Shown piece by piece: positions 42,747 through 51,243 of a stretch of DNA of 64,000 nt. The notes beneath the pieces were generated by a model. It was not told the DNA's origin and made no database searches. It saw nothing but the letters and a program-made list of their open reading frames with translations. This DNA comes from Thermus caldilimi. Lineage in GTDB: Bacteria > Deinococcota > Deinococci > Deinococcales > Thermaceae. Location: the NCBI RefSeq assembly GCF_004684245.1, contig NZ_CP038452.1:496001-560000 (forward strand). Direction: 5' to 3'. Every line of letters starts with the position of its first letter. The first letter of the stretch is position 1. A program made the position numbers and the translations under genes.

Positions 42747-44015
42747 ATGGGGCTCGGGATCCTCCTCATAGGGCTCTTTCTTGCCCTTCTCCTGTTGCGC
42801 GTCCCCGTGGCCGCTGCCCTGGGGGCCAGCGCCGTTTGCGTGATTGCTGCCGGGGGGCTTGGGCTTCAGGTGGTTTCCTTCAACTTCCAGGCGGGCATTG
42901 CCAAGTTTCCCCTGCTGGCCATCCCCTTCTTCATCCTGGCTGGAGCGGTGATGGACCGGGCCGGCATCGCCGAGAGGATCGTGCGCCTTCTGCTGGCCCT
43001 CATGGGGGGATGGCGGGCGGGGGCGGCGATAACCACGGTTCTGGCCGGGATGTTCTGGGGTGCCGTGTCCGGTTCGGGCCCCGCCACCGTGGCCGCTTTG
43101 GGTGGGATTCTCATCCCCATGATGGTGCGCCAAGGGTATGCCCCGGGGTTCGCCGCTGGCTTGGTGGCCGCCTCGGCGGAGCTCTCCATCATCATCCCTC
43201 CTTCCATCGCCCTGATCGTCTACGCTACCCTGGCCAGCACCTCGGTGGCCCAGCAGTTTTGGGCGGGGATCCTTCCGGGAATCCTCATAGGGGGGCTCCT
43301 GGGTCTGGCTGCGGTCCTGGTGGTCCGGGCCCGGGGCTGGGGAGAAGCGGTGAAGGTGGAGGTGCCCCGGTTCCGCCTCTTCCTCGAGGCGGTGCCCGGG
43401 CTCCTGACCCCACTGGTCATCCTGGGGGGCATCTACGGTGGGGTCTTCACCCCCACGGAGGCGGCCGCCGTGGGGGTGTTTTGGGGGCTATTTGTGGGCT
43501 TCTTCGTCTACCGGACTCTGCGCCCCGCCCATCTCGTTCCTCTCCTGGTGGAGGCAGGAGTATCCAGCGCCGTGGTCATGGCCATCGTGGCCTGGGCGGG
43601 GATCTTCGCCTGGGCTGCAGACACCGTGGGCCTGGTGGGAAGGGCTTCCCAGGTCCTTCTGGAGTGGGCCGGGAATCCCCTGGCCCTGATGCTCGTCCTC
43701 AACCTCTTCTGGCTGGTGCTGGGGATGCTTTTGGATGCCGTGAGCATCTACTACCTGACCCTGCCCATCCTGCTTCCGGTCATGCTCCACATGGGTTGGG
43801 ATCCGGTGTGGATGGGCATCGTCATGACCGTGAACATGGCCATCGGGCAGATCACCCCACCGGTGGCGGTGAACCTCTTCGTGAGTGCCCGGATTAGCGG
43901 ACTACCCATCGAGAAGATCTGGCGGGAGATCTGGCCTTTCGTCCTGGCCTCGGCGGTGGGCCTCCTCCTTCTGGCCTACTGGCCCTTCTTGCGGCGGGTG
44001 CTGTGGGGCAGCTAG
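42747..44015 (+). CDS. dctM: TRAP transporter large membrane subunit
   Basis: 422 residues with about 12 hydrophobic segments. MFWGAVSGSGPATVAALGGILIPMM and SAELSIIIPPSIALIVYA are DctM hallmarks, as is GQITPPVAVNLFV near the end. It forms the transport path driven by an ion gradient. It overlaps the MFS gene by 13 bases. Confidence 0.93.
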   Translation: MGLGILLIGLFLALLLLRVPVAAALGASAVCVIAAGGLGLQVVSFNFQAGIAKFPLLAIPFFILAGAVMDRAGIAERIVRLLLALMGGWRAGAAITTVLAGMFWGAVSGSGPATVAALGGILIPMMVRQGYAPGFAAGLVAASAELSIIIPPSIALIVYATLASTSVAQQFWAGILPGILIGGLLGLAAVLVVRARGWGEAVKVEVPRFRLFLEAVPGLLTPLVILGGIYGGVFTPTEAAAVGVFWGLFVGFFVYRTLRPAHLVPLLVEAGVSSAVVMAIVAWAGIFAWAADTVGLVGRASQVLLEWAGNPLALMLVLNLFWLVLGMLLDAVSIYYLTLPILLPVMLHMGWDPVWMGIVMTVNMAIGQITPPVAVNLFVSARISGLPIEKIWREIWPFVLASAVGLLLLAYWPFLRRVLWGS

Positions 44016-45220
44016 GCGCAAGGCTCTTGCCCTACGCCCTGGGCTACGCCCTCTCCTACTTGTTGCGCTCCGCCAACGCCGTGCTGGCGGATCCCCTGGC
44101 CCGGGACCTTGGGCTCTCCCCGGCGGCCCTGGGAGGCCTGACCGCCACCTTCTACCTGGCCTTCGCCCTGGGCCAGCTCCCCCTGGGCGGCCTCCTGGAC
44201 CGGTACGGCCCGCGCCGGGTGCTTTTCCCCCTTCTCCTTGTTGCAGGCCTTGGTTCCCTCCTTTTTGCCCTGGGAAGGGGCTTCACCCTGTTGCTGGTGG
44301 GGCGGGGCCTGATGGGGGCCGGTGTGGCCCTGGCCCTGGTGGGGGCCATCCGGGCGTACCAGCTCCACAGCCCCCAGCGCATGGGGGCCATGAGCGGGTT
44401 TACCGTGGCCCTGGGGGGCCTGGGTGGGTTGCTGGCCACGAGCCCGTTGGCCTACGCCGGCGAGAACCTGGGCTGGCGGGGAGCCTTTTTGCTGCTGGCC
44501 CTGCTGGCCATGGCCCTGGCCCTCTTGGGCCTGGGGGTAGCCCCACGGGACCCGTTGGCAGGAGAGGACCGCTTGGGGAGGGGCCCTCGAGGCGGCCCGT
44601 CGGGTACGGCTTCCCGCGCTTTCCAAGGGGAGGGTTCCTTGGGGAGAGGTGCGGGCAGGTGGCGAGGGAGCGCGGTTGTGGCCTCCATGGGCCTGGTGGC
44701 CTTCGCCTACATCGGCGGCTTTTTTGCCGTGCAGAGCCTGTGGGCCGGAGCCTATGCCTACGAGATGGGCCTCGAGGGGCCCTGGGTAGGTCGGTGGCTT
44801 CTGGTCCTAAACGCTGCCTCCATTGGTGGAGGCGTGCTGGCCGGGGTGCTGGCTGGCACACTGGGTACCGGGCGCTCCCTGGGGATGGGGGTGGCTCTAT
44901 TCAGCCTGGGCCTGGTGCTTTGGGCGTTGGGCGCTCCCTTGCCCCTGGCCTACGCCCTGGTGGGCCTAGGGGGTGGTTTCAACGCCATGGTCCTTGCGCA
45001 AACGGCCTCCCTGGCTGCGGATTCCGCTGGCCGTGCCATGGCCCTGGTCAACGTCACGGGGGTTTTGGGCATCTTTGCCATCCAGACCTCCTTTGGCCTG
45101 GCCGTGGAGCGGGTGGGGTACCCCCTCCCGCTCCTGGGGCTGGCCCTGCTTCAAGGCCTTGCCCTGGTGGGCGCCATGCGCATTCACCGGGAAGTCCTTG
45201 GGAAGGGGAGCCGGCCCTAA
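44003..45220 (+). CDS. Major facilitator superfamily transporter
   Basis: 405 residues, about 12 membrane segments, with the MFS motif GGLLDRYGPRRVLFPL between helices 2 and 3. GTG 44003 is used as start. The central cytoplasmic loop (~residues 190-225) reads as Gly/Arg-rich low-complexity sequence in this frame, so paired small indels cannot be excluded. Function could be export or import of a related solute. Last gene of the TrmB operon; a CCCACC/GGTGGG hairpin follows the stop. Confidence 0.8.
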   Translation: MGQLGARLLPYALGYALSYLLRSANAVLADPLARDLGLSPAALGGLTATFYLAFALGQLPLGGLLDRYGPRRVLFPLLLVAGLGSLLFALGRGFTLLLVGRGLMGAGVALALVGAIRAYQLHSPQRMGAMSGFTVALGGLGGLLATSPLAYAGENLGWRGAFLLLALLAMALALLGLGVAPRDPLAGEDRLGRGPRGGPSGTASRAFQGEGSLGRGAGRWRGSAVVASMGLVAFAYIGGFFAVQSLWAGAYAYEMGLEGPWVGRWLLVLNAASIGGGVLAGVLAGTLGTGRSLGMGVALFSLGLVLWALGAPLPLAYALVGLGGGFNAMVLAQTASLAADSAGRAMALVNVTGVLGIFAIQTSFGLAVERVGYPLPLLGLALLQGLALVGAMRIHREVLGKGSRP

Positions 45221-45346
45221 CCCCCACCCATCCTTTTCTTGGTGGGCTAGGGTTTCCACACGAACCTAGGGGTGCCTCGGGAAAAAGCCGGGCGTCCCGG
45301 GAGCTCGTTTCTCCCCAGGGTTCTTCGGGAACCTCCGGGACAGGTC

Positions 45347-45376
45347 TTGACATAATCGCGCAGGTACGCTTAAAAT
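45347..45376 (+). promoter_or_regulatory. Promoter of the DeoR-led operon
   Basis: Consensus TTGACA (45347-45352), 18-base spacer, TAAAAT (45371-45376). The start point is predicted near 45383, only about 4 bases before ATG 45387, so the message is probably leaderless. No ribosome site precedes the ATG, which agrees. Confidence 0.75.
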
Positions 45377-45382
45377 CGCGCA
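45354..45382 (+). promoter_or_regulatory. Direct-repeat operator for the DeoR-type regulator
   Basis: AATCGCGCA occurs twice, at 45354-45362 and 45374-45382, exactly 20 bases apart (two helical turns), overlapping the spacer, the -10 and the start point. Tandem direct repeats are common operators of DeoR-family repressors. Confidence 0.65.
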
Positions 45383-45386
45383 AACA

Positions 45387-46127
45387 ATGCCCCTAGCCAG
45401 CTTAAGACGGCAAAACCTGCTTGAGCTTCTCCGCCAGCACGGGGGGTTGAGCACCAAGGACCTGGCCCGGCACCTGGGGGTTTCCGAGGCCACGGTAAGG
45501 CGGGACCTGGCTGCCTTGGCCAGGCAGGGCCTCCTGCAGCGGGACCACGGCGGGGCCTTTCTCCCCGAGGCGGAGCCCCCCTACGCCGTGAAGCTCACCC
45601 AGAATCCCAGCCAGAAGGAGGCCATTGCCCGCAGGGCGAGCAGCATGGTCCCGGATGGGGCCACGGTGATTCTGGACTCCGGCACCACCACCCTGGCTCT
45701 GGCCCGCCTGCTGGCGGGCAGGGCCCTACGGGTTGTAGCCCTGGACGTGGCCTTGGCCCAGGTCCTGGCCCAGGGGGAGACGGAGGTCCTGCTCCCGGGC
45801 GGAAGGGTTCGGAATGGGTTCTACAGCCTGGTGGGCTTCTGGACCGATGAGCTTCTGGGCCAGGTGCGGGCGGACATCTTCTTCCTGGGGGCCGATGCCT
45901 TCAATCCCGAGGGGATAACCAACCACACCTTCGAGGAGGCGGCGGTGAAGAGGAAAGCCATGGCGGTGAGCCAGCGCACCGTCCTCCTGGCGGACCGCAG
46001 CAAGTGGGGGAAAAGGGCCCCTGCCTTCGTGGCCCCTCTGAACGCCCTGCATCTCGTGATCACGGACCTCGAGGACCCTACCCTCGAGGCCCTGGTACCG
46101 GTGGAGGTGGTACGTGAAACGCTTTGA
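45387..46127 (+). CDS. DeoR-family transcriptional repressor
   Basis: 246 residues. The DeoR helix-turn-helix occupies the first 55 (LRRQNLLELLRQHGGLSTKDLARHLGVSEATVRRDL). The sugar-phosphate-sensing domain follows (DGATVILDSGTTTLALAR, FLGADAFNPEGITNHTFEEAAVKRKAM, DRSKWGKRA). The effector is normally a phosphorylated sugar, here perhaps the kinase product made in the same operon. First gene of a run reaching 56612 without gaps over 20 bases. Confidence 0.92.
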   Translation: MPLASLRRQNLLELLRQHGGLSTKDLARHLGVSEATVRRDLAALARQGLLQRDHGGAFLPEAEPPYAVKLTQNPSQKEAIARRASSMVPDGATVILDSGTTTLALARLLAGRALRVVALDVALAQVLAQGETEVLLPGGRVRNGFYSLVGFWTDELLGQVRADIFFLGADAFNPEGITNHTFEEAAVKRKAMAVSQRTVLLADRSKWGKRAPAFVAPLNALHLVITDLEDPTLEALVPVEVVRETL

Positions 46128-46914
46128 AGCCCTTTTCGGATACAAGCCGGTCATCGCCATGGTGCACCTCAAGGCCCTTCCGGGCGCTCCCCTTTACGAC
46201 GGGGACCTGGAGGGGATCGTGAGCGCGGCGCGGCAGGACCTCCTGGCCCTGCAACAGGCCGGAGTGGATGCGGTGATGTTCGGGAACGAGAACGACCGGC
46301 CCTACGAGCTCCAGGTGGACCCCGCCAGCACCGCCACCATGGCCTACGTGATCGGCCGCCTGAAGCAGGAGATCCGGGTTCCCTTCGGGGTGGACGTGCT
46401 CTGGGACCCCATGGCCACCATGGCCCTGGCGGCCGCCACGGGGGCACGCTTCGTACGGGAGATCTTCACCGGCCTCTACGGATCGGACATGGGCCTCTGG
46501 CAGGGAAGGGCAGCGGAGGCCCTGCGCTACCAGAGGCGGCTCGGGCGGGATGACCTCTTCCTCCTGTACAACGTTTCCGCCGAGTTCGCCTCTCCCCTGG
46601 ACTCCCGCTCACTGGTGGAAAGGGCTAAAAGCGCGGTGTTTTCCAGCCTGGCGGATGCCATCCTGGTTTCCGGCCCCATGACCGGGGAGGGGGTGAACCT
46701 GGAGCATCTGCGGGCGGTGAAGGAAGCCTTGCCCCAGGTGCCGGTGCTGGCCAACACCGGCGTCCGGCACGAGACCGTGGAGGAGATCCTTAGGGTGGCG
46801 GATGGGGTCATCGTGGGCACGGCCCTCAAGGAGGAGGGGATCACCTGGAACCCCGTGGACCCCAAGCGGGCCCGGGAGTTCATGGAGATCGTGCGGCGGG
46901 CAAGGGGGCGGTGA
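46114..46914 (+). CDS. BtpA/SgcQ-family TIM-barrel protein
   Basis: 266 residues. IAMVHLKALPGAPLYDGDLEGI, GVDAVMFGNENDRPYEL, PFGVDVLWDPMATMALAAATGARFVRE and ILVSGPMTGEGVNLEHLRAVKEA are characteristic of BtpA/SgcQ proteins. One member is linked to photosystem I stability, while SgcQ lies in sugar operons; the enzymatic reaction is not established. The GTG start overlaps deoR, placing it firmly in this sugar operon. An aldolase- or phosphosugar-lyase-like role is a guess from fold and context. Confidence 0.85.
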   Translation: MKRFEALFGYKPVIAMVHLKALPGAPLYDGDLEGIVSAARQDLLALQQAGVDAVMFGNENDRPYELQVDPASTATMAYVIGRLKQEIRVPFGVDVLWDPMATMALAAATGARFVREIFTGLYGSDMGLWQGRAAEALRYQRRLGRDDLFLLYNVSAEFASPLDSRSLVERAKSAVFSSLADAILVSGPMTGEGVNLEHLRAVKEALPQVPVLANTGVRHETVEEILRVADGVIVGTALKEEGITWNPVDPKRAREFMEIVRRARGR

Positions 46915-48386
46915 TGATCCTCGGGGTGGATGTGGGGACGACCTCGGTGAAAGCGGTCCTCCTGTCGGGGGAGGGGGAGGTGCTGGCGGAGGCGGAACAC
47001 CCCCACGCCCTCCACTCCCCCCATCCCGGCTTCGCCGAGGAGGACCCGGAGAGCTGGTGGCAGGGCCTTAAGGCCACGGTCCGCCAGGTGCTCCAGGGCC
47101 GGGATCCCCGGGGCTTAAAGGCCCTGGGCATCTCCGGCATGGTGCCGGCCCTGGTCCTCCACGATGCCCGGGGACGTCCCCTGAGGCCCTCCATCCAGCA
47201 GAACGACGCCCGGGCTGTGGAGGAGATCCGGGAGCTTAAGGAGCGCTTCGGCGACGATTGGCTCTTCGCCCGCACCGGGGCCACCTGGAACCAGCAGGTC
47301 CTGGCCCCGAAGCTCCTCTGGCTCAGAAGGCGGGAGCCCGAGGCCTGGGCAGGGGTGGCCTGGATCTCGGGGTCCTACGAGCACATGGCCTTCCGGCTCA
47401 CGGGGGCCCGGTACCAGGAGGCCAACTGGGCCCTGGAGTCGGGGCTCTGGAACCCCTCCAGCGAGGCCTGGCTTGGGGAGGTGCTGGAGTACATTGGCTT
47501 GGAGGCGTCTCTCCTGGGCCCCGTGCGGCGGCCCTGGGAGGTGGTGGGGGAGGTGGATGCCCAGGTGGCCCAGGAGGTGGGCCTTCCCCATGGCCTTCCC
47601 GTCATCGCCGGGAGCGCCGACCACATCGCCGCCGCGCTGGCCTCCGGCCTCAAGGAGGAAGGGGAGGCGGTGGTCAAGCTGGGAGGGGCGGGGGACTTCC
47701 TCTATGCGGTGGACCGGTTCGCCCCCGTGCCCGAGCTCTTCATCGACTTCCACGACATTCCCGGCCTGTACGTGATCAACGGGTGCATGGCCACCACGGG
47801 AAGCCTCCTCCGGTGGTTTAGGGATGGGTTCCGGCCCGGGGTGGGGTTTGCCCAGCTGGACCAGGAGGCGGAGGCCGTGCCCGCGGGGGCCCAGGGCCTG
47901 GTGGTCCTGCCCTACTTCCTGGGGGAGAAGACCCCCATCCACGACCCCGAGGCCCGGGGCACCGTGGTGGGCCTCACCCTCACCCACACCCCCGCCCACC
48001 TCTGGCGGGCCCTGTTGGAGGCGGTGGCCTATGCCTTCCGCCACCATGTGGAGGTCCTCGAGGCCAGGGGGCACCGGGTGGAGCGGCTTTTCGTCATGGA
48101 CGGGGGTGCCAGGAGCCGGCTTTGGCGGAGGATCCTGGCCAGCGTCCTGGAGAGGCCCCTGGAGAGGCTTTCTGAAGCGAACCTGGGTAGCGCCTTCGGC
48201 ACCGCCTTCCTGGCGGGGGTGGCCGCAGGGCTCTGGGGGTACGGGGATATAAGGCGCAGGGTAGAGGAGGTGACGGAGCCTGTGGGGGAGTGGGTCCCTG
48301 TTTACCGGGAACTTTACGAGGTCTACCGGGAACTCTACGGCCGCCTCAAGGACCTCTACCCGCGCCTGGGAGGTAAGTATGCCTAA
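46914..48386 (+). CDS. FGGY-family carbohydrate kinase (xylulokinase-like)
   Basis: 490 residues. LGVDVGTTSVKAVLL at the N-terminus is the ATP-binding phosphate-1 motif. AGSADHIAAAL holds the catalytic base D236. GGARSRLWRRILASVL near the C-terminus is the family signature region. It phosphorylates a ketose or polyol with ATP; xylulokinase is the nearest type by pattern but the substrate is not fixed. ATG 46914 overlaps the btpA-like stop, and its end overlaps the SDR gene. Confidence 0.88.
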   Translation: MILGVDVGTTSVKAVLLSGEGEVLAEAEHPHALHSPHPGFAEEDPESWWQGLKATVRQVLQGRDPRGLKALGISGMVPALVLHDARGRPLRPSIQQNDARAVEEIRELKERFGDDWLFARTGATWNQQVLAPKLLWLRRREPEAWAGVAWISGSYEHMAFRLTGARYQEANWALESGLWNPSSEAWLGEVLEYIGLEASLLGPVRRPWEVVGEVDAQVAQEVGLPHGLPVIAGSADHIAAALASGLKEEGEAVVKLGGAGDFLYAVDRFAPVPELFIDFHDIPGLYVINGCMATTGSLLRWFRDGFRPGVGFAQLDQEAEAVPAGAQGLVVLPYFLGEKTPIHDPEARGTVVGLTLTHTPAHLWRALLEAVAYAFRHHVEVLEARGHRVERLFVMDGGARSRLWRRILASVLERPLERLSEANLGSAFGTAFLAGVAAGLWGYGDIRRRVEEVTEPVGEWVPVYRELYEVYRELYGRLKDLYPRLGGKYA

Positions 48387-49149
48387 CGCCTTGGTGACGG
48401 GTGCGGGTACCGGCATCGGCAAGGCCATCGCCGAGCGGCTGGCCCGGGATGGCTTCAAGGTGTGGGTCACGGACCTGGATGGGGAACGGGCCAAGGCGGT
48501 GGGGGAGGCCTTGGGGATGCCCTATCTGCCCCTGGACGTGACCTCGAGGAAGGACCTGGAGGCCGCCCGGGACAGGGTGTTCCGGGAGGACGGCCGGCTG
48601 GACGTCCTGGTGGCCAACGCCGGGGTGTCCACCATGAACCGCTTTCTGGACCTGACGGAGGAGGAGTGGGACTTCAACCTCACCGTGAACGCCAAGGGCA
48701 CCTTCCTCACCGTACAGACCTTTGCCCGGGCCATGGTGCACCAACCCTTGATGCCGGGACGGGAGCTTAGGGGAAAGATCATCGCCACCGCCTCCATGGC
48801 CGCCCGGCAGGCGGCCCCCCTCCTGGCCCACTACACCGCCAGCAAGTTCGCCGTCTTGGGCCTGGTGCAGGCGGTGGCCAAGGAGCTCGCCCCCTACCGG
48901 ATCACGGCCAACGCTGTCAACCCGGGCTTTGTGCGCACCTCCATGCAGGAGAGGGAGGTCCTCTGGGAAAGCCAGCTTCGCGGCATCTCCCCGGAGGAGG
49001 TGGTCCAGGAGTACATCCGCCAGACTCCCTTGGGCCGGCTGGAGCTGCCCGAGGACGTGGCCAAGGTGGTGAGCTTCCTGGCGGGTCCGGACTCGGACTT
49101 CATCACCGGGGAAGCGGTGGAGGTGAACGGCGGTGCCTGGATCTTCTAG
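48379..49149 (+). CDS. SDR polyol/sugar dehydrogenase
   Basis: 256 residues. GAGTGIGKAIAERL (NAD(P) binding), VANAGVST, catalytic HYTASK and ITGEAVEVNGGAW at the end are visible. The acidic residue after beta-2 (WVTDLDGERA) favours NAD. In this operon the likely job is to oxidise an imported polyol to a ketose for the FGGY kinase. SD GGGAGGTAA precedes ATG 48379. Confidence 0.88.
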   Translation: MPNALVTGAGTGIGKAIAERLARDGFKVWVTDLDGERAKAVGEALGMPYLPLDVTSRKDLEAARDRVFREDGRLDVLVANAGVSTMNRFLDLTEEEWDFNLTVNAKGTFLTVQTFARAMVHQPLMPGRELRGKIIATASMAARQAAPLLAHYTASKFAVLGLVQAVAKELAPYRITANAVNPGFVRTSMQEREVLWESQLRGISPEEVVQEYIRQTPLGRLELPEDVAKVVSFLAGPDSDFITGEAVEVNGGAWIF

Positions 49150-49153
49150 GGCG

Positions 49154-49947
49154 ATGAGGTGGCTGGCCCACGGGGGCCTGTGGCTTTTCAACCTGCTCTT
49201 CCTTCTGCCCCTGCTCTGGACCCTGCGAAGCGCCCTCCTCCCCGAGGGGCTGGCCTACGCCCTGCCCCCCGCCTTCGGACCCTGGACCCTGGAGAACTTC
49301 CGGAATGTCCTCGAGGGGCCTTTTGGAAAGGCCTTTCGCAACAGCTTCCTGGTGGCCATCTCCGTGGTGCTCCTGGGCCTGCCCCTGGCGGCGGGCCTGG
49401 GGTATGCCCTGGCCCGCTACCGGGTGGGAGGGCACGGGCTGCGCTTCGCCGTGCTGGCCACCCAGATGCTCCCCCCATCGTCCTGGCCCTGCCCCTCTTC
49501 GCCCTCATGCGGCTCTTCGGCCTGTCGGGGACCCTTTGGGCCCTGGTGCTCTCCTACCTGGCCTTCGCCCTTCCCTTCATGGCCTGGTTGCTCCTGGGGT
49601 TTTTCCAGAACCTTCCCCGGGAGCTGGAGGAGGCGGCCTACGTGGACGGGGCCACGCCCTTCCAGGTGTTCTTCCGCGTGGTGCTGCCCCTGGCCACCCC
49701 CGGGCTCTTCGCCGCCGGCATCCTGGGCTTCTTGCTCTCGTGGAACGAGTTCCTCTTCGCCCTGCTCCTTTCGGGCCGGGACACCCAGACGGTACCCGTG
49801 GCCCTGTCCACCTTCGTCACCCAGCGGGGGGTGCTCTTCGCCCAGGTGGCGGCGGGGGTGGTGCTTTCCGTTCTTCCCGTGGCCCTTCTCGCCCGCATGG
49901 TGGACCGGTATCTGGTGGAGGGTCTCACCCTGGGGGCGGTGAAGTGA
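49154..49947 (+). pseudogene. CUT1 sugar ABC permease, MalG type, single-base frameshift
   Basis: The N-terminal half (MRWLAHGGLWLFNLLFLLPLLWTLRSALLP through AVLATQML) is read in one frame, the C-terminal half (PIVLALPLFALMRLFGLSG to the end, with EAA loop ELEEAAYVDGATPFQVFFRVVLP) in another. Adding one C to the six-C run 49471-49476 restores a normal protein of about 264 residues. Everything else is well conserved, so an assembly error or a recent loss is likely. Unusually it precedes its binding protein and MalF partner. Confidence 0.85.
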
Positions 49948-49966
49948 AGGAAGGAGGTGGGCTGGC

Positions 49967-51232
49967 ATGAAAAGGTGGCTGGCGGTGTGGTTGGCTCTCG
50001 GGCTTGGGGCTTCCCTGGCCCAGGGGGTGGTGCTTCGGGCCCTGATGGAGGACGTGCCGGAAACCCGGATCATCGAGGCGCTCCTCCCCGAGTTCGAGCG
50101 AGCCACGGGCATCCGGGTGGAGTTCGAGAAGGTCCAGTACGGGGCCATGCACGACAAGCTGGTGGCCCAGTTCCTGGCCCCGGAAAACGCCTACGACTTC
50201 CTGCAGGTGGACTTCCTCTGGGCGGGGGAGTTTCCCGCCGCCGGGTGGCTTGAGCCCCTGGAGCCTTATGTGAAGGCCTCGGGCTTCGACCTCTCCGTCT
50301 ACTACCCCTCCATGCTGGACCTGGTGGGGTACTACCAGGGGAAGCTCTACATGATCCCCATGTACAACTACGCCATGGGGCTCATCTACCGCAAGGACCT
50401 GCTGGAGCGCAAGGACCTCAACGACCGCTTCCAGGCCCAGTACAAGCGCCCCCTGGCCCTGCCCCGCACCCTGGAGGAGTACGTGGACCTCTCCCTCTTC
50501 ATGGCCAAAAACGCCGGGGTTTCCGGGGCCGCCATGCAGGGGCAGCGGGGGGACCCCAACTTCATGGAGTTCTCCAACTACCTCTTCGCCGCCGGGGGGG
50601 ATTACGTGGACCGCAACTGGCGGGTGACCCTGAATAGCCCCCAGGGGGAGAAGGCCCTGAGCCTGTACGTGAGGAACATCCGGGAGGCGGCGCCCAAGGG
50701 GGCCCTGAACTTCAACCTGGACGACACCTTCCGGGTCATGTGCCAGGGCCAGGCCTTCAGCATGGTCACCTACTGGTGGATGCTTCCCCAGCTGGACGAC
50801 GCCAAGCAGTGCCCCAAGGTGGCGGGCAAGGTGGCCCTGGCCCCCATGCCCGGAGGAGCAGGGGTGAACGGGGGGTGGGGCTGGGCCATCCCCAAAAACA
50901 GCCGCAACAAGGAAGCGGCCTGGAAGTTCATCTCCTGGGTGGAGTCCAAGGAGATCGTCAAGAAGCGTGCCCTGATGGGCCACGCTCCCACCCGCAAGGA
51001 TGCCTTCCAGGATCCGGAGGTGCTGAGGAAGTACCCCTACTACCGCCAGGCGGAGGCCATCATCGCCAAGGCCAAGAAGGTGCCCATCTTCGCCTACACG
51101 GCGGAGATGGAGGACGTGGTGGGCCGGGAGATCAGCCTGGCGGCGGCCGGACAGAAGGCGGTTAAGCAGGCCCTACAGGATGCGGCCAAGGGCCTCGAGG
51201 GGCTCTTGCGGAAGGCGGGGCTTCTCCGCTGA
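49967..51232 (+). CDS. CUT1 sugar ABC transporter substrate-binding protein
   Basis: 421 residues, SBP_bac_1 family. The signal peptide ends near residue 19 (LGASLAQG). APENAYDFLQVDFLWAGEFPAAGWLEPLEPYV, the cleft region YNYAMGLIYRKDLLER and the C-terminal WGWAIPKNSRNKEAAWKFISWV are typical. It binds the sugar or polyol for the flanking permeases. SD GGAAGGAGG precedes ATG 49967. Confidence 0.92.
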   Translation: MKRWLAVWLALGLGASLAQGVVLRALMEDVPETRIIEALLPEFERATGIRVEFEKVQYGAMHDKLVAQFLAPENAYDFLQVDFLWAGEFPAAGWLEPLEPYVKASGFDLSVYYPSMLDLVGYYQGKLYMIPMYNYAMGLIYRKDLLERKDLNDRFQAQYKRPLALPRTLEEYVDLSLFMAKNAGVSGAAMQGQRGDPNFMEFSNYLFAAGGDYVDRNWRVTLNSPQGEKALSLYVRNIREAAPKGALNFNLDDTFRVMCQGQAFSMVTYWWMLPQLDDAKQCPKVAGKVALAPMPGGAGVNGGWGWAIPKNSRNKEAAWKFISWVESKEIVKKRALMGHAPTRKDAFQDPEVLRKYPYYRQAEAIIAKAKKVPIFAYTAEMEDVVGREISLAAAGQKAVKQALQDAAKGLEGLLRKAGLLR

Positions 51233-51243
51233 GGAGGCGGGAG

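Noticed and set aside
42743-43897. Long Gly/Arg/Pro-rich frame overlapping dctM
   Set aside because: Shadow of the GC-rich dctM gene in another frame; dctM itself shows clear family motifs.
44570-44690. Compensating double frameshift in the central loop of the MFS transporter
   Set aside because: The loop is low-complexity in the open frame and another frame reads somewhat better, but no conserved motif proves either reading; kept as an intact gene with a note.
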